Shown here one piece after another: positions 15,725 to 17,451 of a stretch of DNA of 17,451 bases. The DNA is taken from the NCBI GenBank assembly GCA_022840285.1, contig JALHIE010000109.1:1-17451 (forward strand), written 5' to 3'. The position numbers were made by a program, and so were the translations under genes. Within the stretch, counting starts at the first letter, position 1; every line of letters begins with the position of its first letter. The notes beneath the pieces are model-generated. The model did no database searches. It saw only the letters and a program-made list of their open reading frames with translations, and had not been told where the DNA came from. The stretch is from Porphyromonadaceae bacterium. GTDB lineage: Bacteria > Bacteroidota > Bacteroidia > Bacteroidales > Dysgonomonadaceae.

Positions 15725-16891
15725 GTGAATTTAAAAGATTACATACACGGAAAACGGTACGGGAAAGAGGCTAACCGCTTAGAACGGGAAGCCATGAACG
15801 ATCCGTTCCTGCAAGACACCATCGACGGTTACGATTCGGTGCCGGGCAACCATGTTGAAGCTATAGAAAAGCTGGAAAAACGGTTTGCTCCGCAACCCAA
15901 ACGCATCGATAAACGCGTCTGGCTGTGGGCTGCGGCTGCCGTGCTCGTCTTGCTTATCGGCCTACCCTTTCTTCCTCGCCAACAAGATACAAGAGACATT
16001 CAGGTTGCATCGGCGGAATCCCTGAAAAAAGAAGAAACCACTCTTTCTCCCGAAAGAGATTCCGTTCTCGTGGCCGATCACACGCCGCCAAAAACAGCAG
16101 AAGAAAGAACGGCAACTACCGTGCAAAAAAAAGAAGTACAGCAAGCTGTTGAGGCTGAGAAAACTGCCGAAATTGTCAGCGAAGAAACTTTGCAACTCCA
16201 AGCACCCGAAAGGATGGCAGAAGCTATTGAACCGGAACAGGTATCCGTTGCAAGAGCCGCCTTACCCAAACAGAAAGCCATTCAGGGTAAAGTGGCTGCC
16301 GTAACTGCTGTCTCCCCGAATACAAAAACCATTTCGGGAAGAATCGTGGATGAGATCGGAGAACCCATTATCGGAGTGACCGTAAACGTCAAAAACACTC
16401 AACTCGGAGCAGTCACCGATATGGACGGGAACTTCCGGTTAACCGTTCCGAAAGACGAGCAAGGCATGCTGGTCGCTTCTTTCATAGGAATGAAAAAAGT
16501 TGAAATGCCTTTGAAAGAGCACCTGGGTGACGTTGTGATGAAATCGGACGATATGGCTTTGGATGAAGTGGTGGTGGTTGCTTTCGGAACTCAGAAAAAA
16601 GAATCGGTTGTGGGTTCCACAACAACGGTAAAAGACACTGTCCCTGTTTTCGGAGAAACCGAATTCAGGCATTATTTCGAAAAAAATTACGATAAAACCG
16701 TTTGTCCGAATGAGCCGATTTCGATAAAAGTGGAATTTTATGTGAACGGGCAAGGGCAACCGGGCAGCATCACCATTAAAGAAAACTCGTGCCAGGAATT
16801 GGAGACCGAGATCAAGCGGTTGTTGCTGGGATCTCCTCCCTGGTCGGAACGTAACCGGAAAGTAATGCTAAATTGGACATTAAATGAGTAA
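15725..16891 (+). CDS. Putative membrane anti-sigma protein with SusC-like module and TonB-like C-terminus
   Basis: The 388-residue product starts at a GTG, 19 bases after the sigma gene. Residues 1-60 are a charged cytoplasmic segment (KDYIHGKRYGKEANRLEREA, then DPFLQDTIDGYDSVPG) of a type common before membrane helices in Bacteroidota regulators. One helix follows at 65-83. Next comes a long Glu/Lys/Ala-rich linker (85-200), a carboxypeptidase-regulatory-like domain (about 203-278) and the SusC-type motif EVVVVAFGTQKK (281-292). The C-terminal domain (about 300-388) resembles TonB C-termini (IKVEFYVNGQGQPGSI, RLLLGSPPW). The anti-sigma role is inferred from topology and from the sigma gene next door; a TonB-like energy transducer is the alternative. 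The stop overlaps the start of the next gene by 8 bases. Confidence 0.82.
   Translation: MNLKDYIHGKRYGKEANRLEREAMNDPFLQDTIDGYDSVPGNHVEAIEKLEKRFAPQPKRIDKRVWLWAAAAVLVLLIGLPFLPRQQDTRDIQVASAESLKKEETTLSPERDSVLVADHTPPKTAEERTATTVQKKEVQQAVEAEKTAEIVSEETLQLQAPERMAEAIEPEQVSVARAALPKQKAIQGKVAAVTAVSPNTKTISGRIVDEIGEPIIGVTVNVKNTQLGAVTDMDGNFRLTVPKDEQGMLVASFIGMKKVEMPLKEHLGDVVMKSDDMALDEVVVVAFGTQKKESVVGSTTTVKDTVPVFGETEFRHYFEKNYDKTVCPNEPISIKVEFYVNGQGQPGSITIKENSCQELETEIKRLLLGSPPWSERNRKVMLNWTLNE
16565..16600 (+). repeat. Inverted repeat, arm 2 (inside the putative anti-sigma gene)
   Basis: This is the partner of 14619-14654, on the opposite strand, 35 of 36 bases identical, with 1910 bases between the arms. It encodes EVVVVAFGTQKK in the anti-sigma candidate. 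Both copies are read in the same codon phase, so a crossover between them would keep both reading frames. Confidence 0.95.
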
Positions 16892-17451
16892 CGAAAAATT
16901 TTACACCGCACGGGAGGAAAAGGCCAACTACCTCACCCACGCTGCCGGGGTTCTGATGGCCTTGATTGCGACCGTCCTCCTGCTTCGTAAGGCGATACTT
17001 GCCGATAACCGTTGGGCAATCCTGGCCTATGCCATTTTCGGCTTCGGGATGCTGGCCTGCATGCTCTCATCCACCGTTTATCATTTTGTGCAGGAGCCTG
17101 GACGAAAAGTGAAATGGCGCCACTTCGACCATGCAAGCATCTACCTCCTGATCGCGGCAAGCTACTCGCCGTTCACGCTGATTTTATTGCGCGAGGAGCG
17201 CTTCTGGGGATGGCTGCTGTTCGGACTGGTCTGGATCATTGCGCTTGTTGGTATTGCCGTCAGTTTTGGTGAACTAAAGAAAAACAGTCATTTAAAGACC
17301 GCATCGTATGTTTTTATGGGTTTAGTGGTTTTGGTTGCCTTTAAACCGCTCATAGAAACGGCAAACGAAAAAAACTGCATCGAAGTTATCGGGTGGCTTA
17401 TAGCCGGAGGCGTCTTTTACATTACCGGCGCCATCATCTACGCTACAGCCA
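16884..17451 (+). CDS. Hemolysin III/PAQR-family membrane protein, 3'-truncated by the window
   Basis: The frame is open from the ATG at 16884 to the window end, giving 189 residues. It begins MSNEKFYTAREEKANYLTHA, then several membrane segments. The PAQR/CREST landmarks are present: S63-x3-H67 in SSTVYHF, and HFDHASIYLLIAASYSPF near 80-97 with Asp82. The C-terminal HxxxH would lie outside the window. The family is called hemolysin III after a Bacillus cereus protein, but haemolysis should not be assumed; relatives are proposed metal-dependent membrane hydrolases. Its ATG lies inside the end of the upstream gene (ATGAGTAA, 8-base overlap), so translation is probably coupled and the gene belongs to the sigma operon. 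Confidence 0.93.
   Translation, partial: MSNEKFYTAREEKANYLTHAAGVLMALIATVLLLRKAILADNRWAILAYAIFGFGMLACMLSSTVYHFVQEPGRKVKWRHFDHASIYLLIAASYSPFTLILLREERFWGWLLFGLVWIIALVGIAVSFGELKKNSHLKTASYVFMGLVVLVAFKPLIETANEKNCIEVIGWLIAGGVFYITGAIIYATA

Noticed and set aside
1..17451. CRISPR arrays, tRNA or rRNA genes
   Set aside because: I saw no regularly spaced repeats, cloverleaf-like segments or rRNA-like stretches on either strand.

Overview
The window looks like a Bacteroidota chromosome, most probably order Bacteroidales and near the Dysgonomonadaceae/Porphyromonadaceae. This rests on the gene families and on promoters, not on a database search. The pointers are SusC-type N-terminal modules (carboxypeptidase-regulatory domain plus a 'DEVVVV.FGTQKK' motif), lipoprotein signals, an alanine-racemase-fold SpeA together with NspC, repeated TAnnTTTG (-7) boxes, and an absence of clear Shine-Dalgarno sequences.

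Layout. Positions 1-726 are a small graveyard: the 3' end of an IS4-type transposase, then a decayed mazF/pemK-like toxin gene with an in-frame stop and no visible antitoxin. Positions 706-4287 hold yigZ and a B12-dependent ribonucleotide reductase (nrdJ), both on the minus strand, separated by a strong hairpin terminator; a 384-base AT-rich region lies upstream of nrdJ. Positions 4338-5518 are a serpin lipoprotein gene broken by an out-of-frame internal deletion. Divergent from it is speA (arginine decarboxylase), which ends at a bidirectional terminator. Positions 7677-10330 are minus-strand genes: a small lipoprotein of unknown role, nadD, a GlsB/YeaQ-type membrane protein, and nspC (carboxy(nor)spermidine decarboxylase), which is also broken by an out-of-frame deletion. 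Positions 10426-13014 are an intact clpB.

Positions 13113-17451 are the most interesting part. A secreted von Willebrand A (YfbK-type) protein with a SusC-like N-terminal module is divergent from an operon of ECF sigma factor, membrane-anchored putative anti-sigma protein and a hemolysin III/PAQR-type membrane protein that runs off the window. The VWA protein and the putative anti-sigma protein carry the same SusC-like module. The module ends in a 36-base stretch that is 35/36 identical between the two genes and lies in inverted orientation around the sigma gene. This suggests duplication or gene conversion, a functional link across the membrane, and possibly an invertible segment that would swap the halves of the two proteins in frame.

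Together: speA and nspC belong to the Bacteroidota route from arginine to spermidine, but as written nspC cannot make a normal enzyme. Two neighbouring genes (serpin and nspC) each carry an out-of-frame internal deletion, so either this genome is losing functions locally or the assembly has errors there. The rest (nrdJ, nadD, clpB, yigZ, glsB) is ordinary housekeeping.
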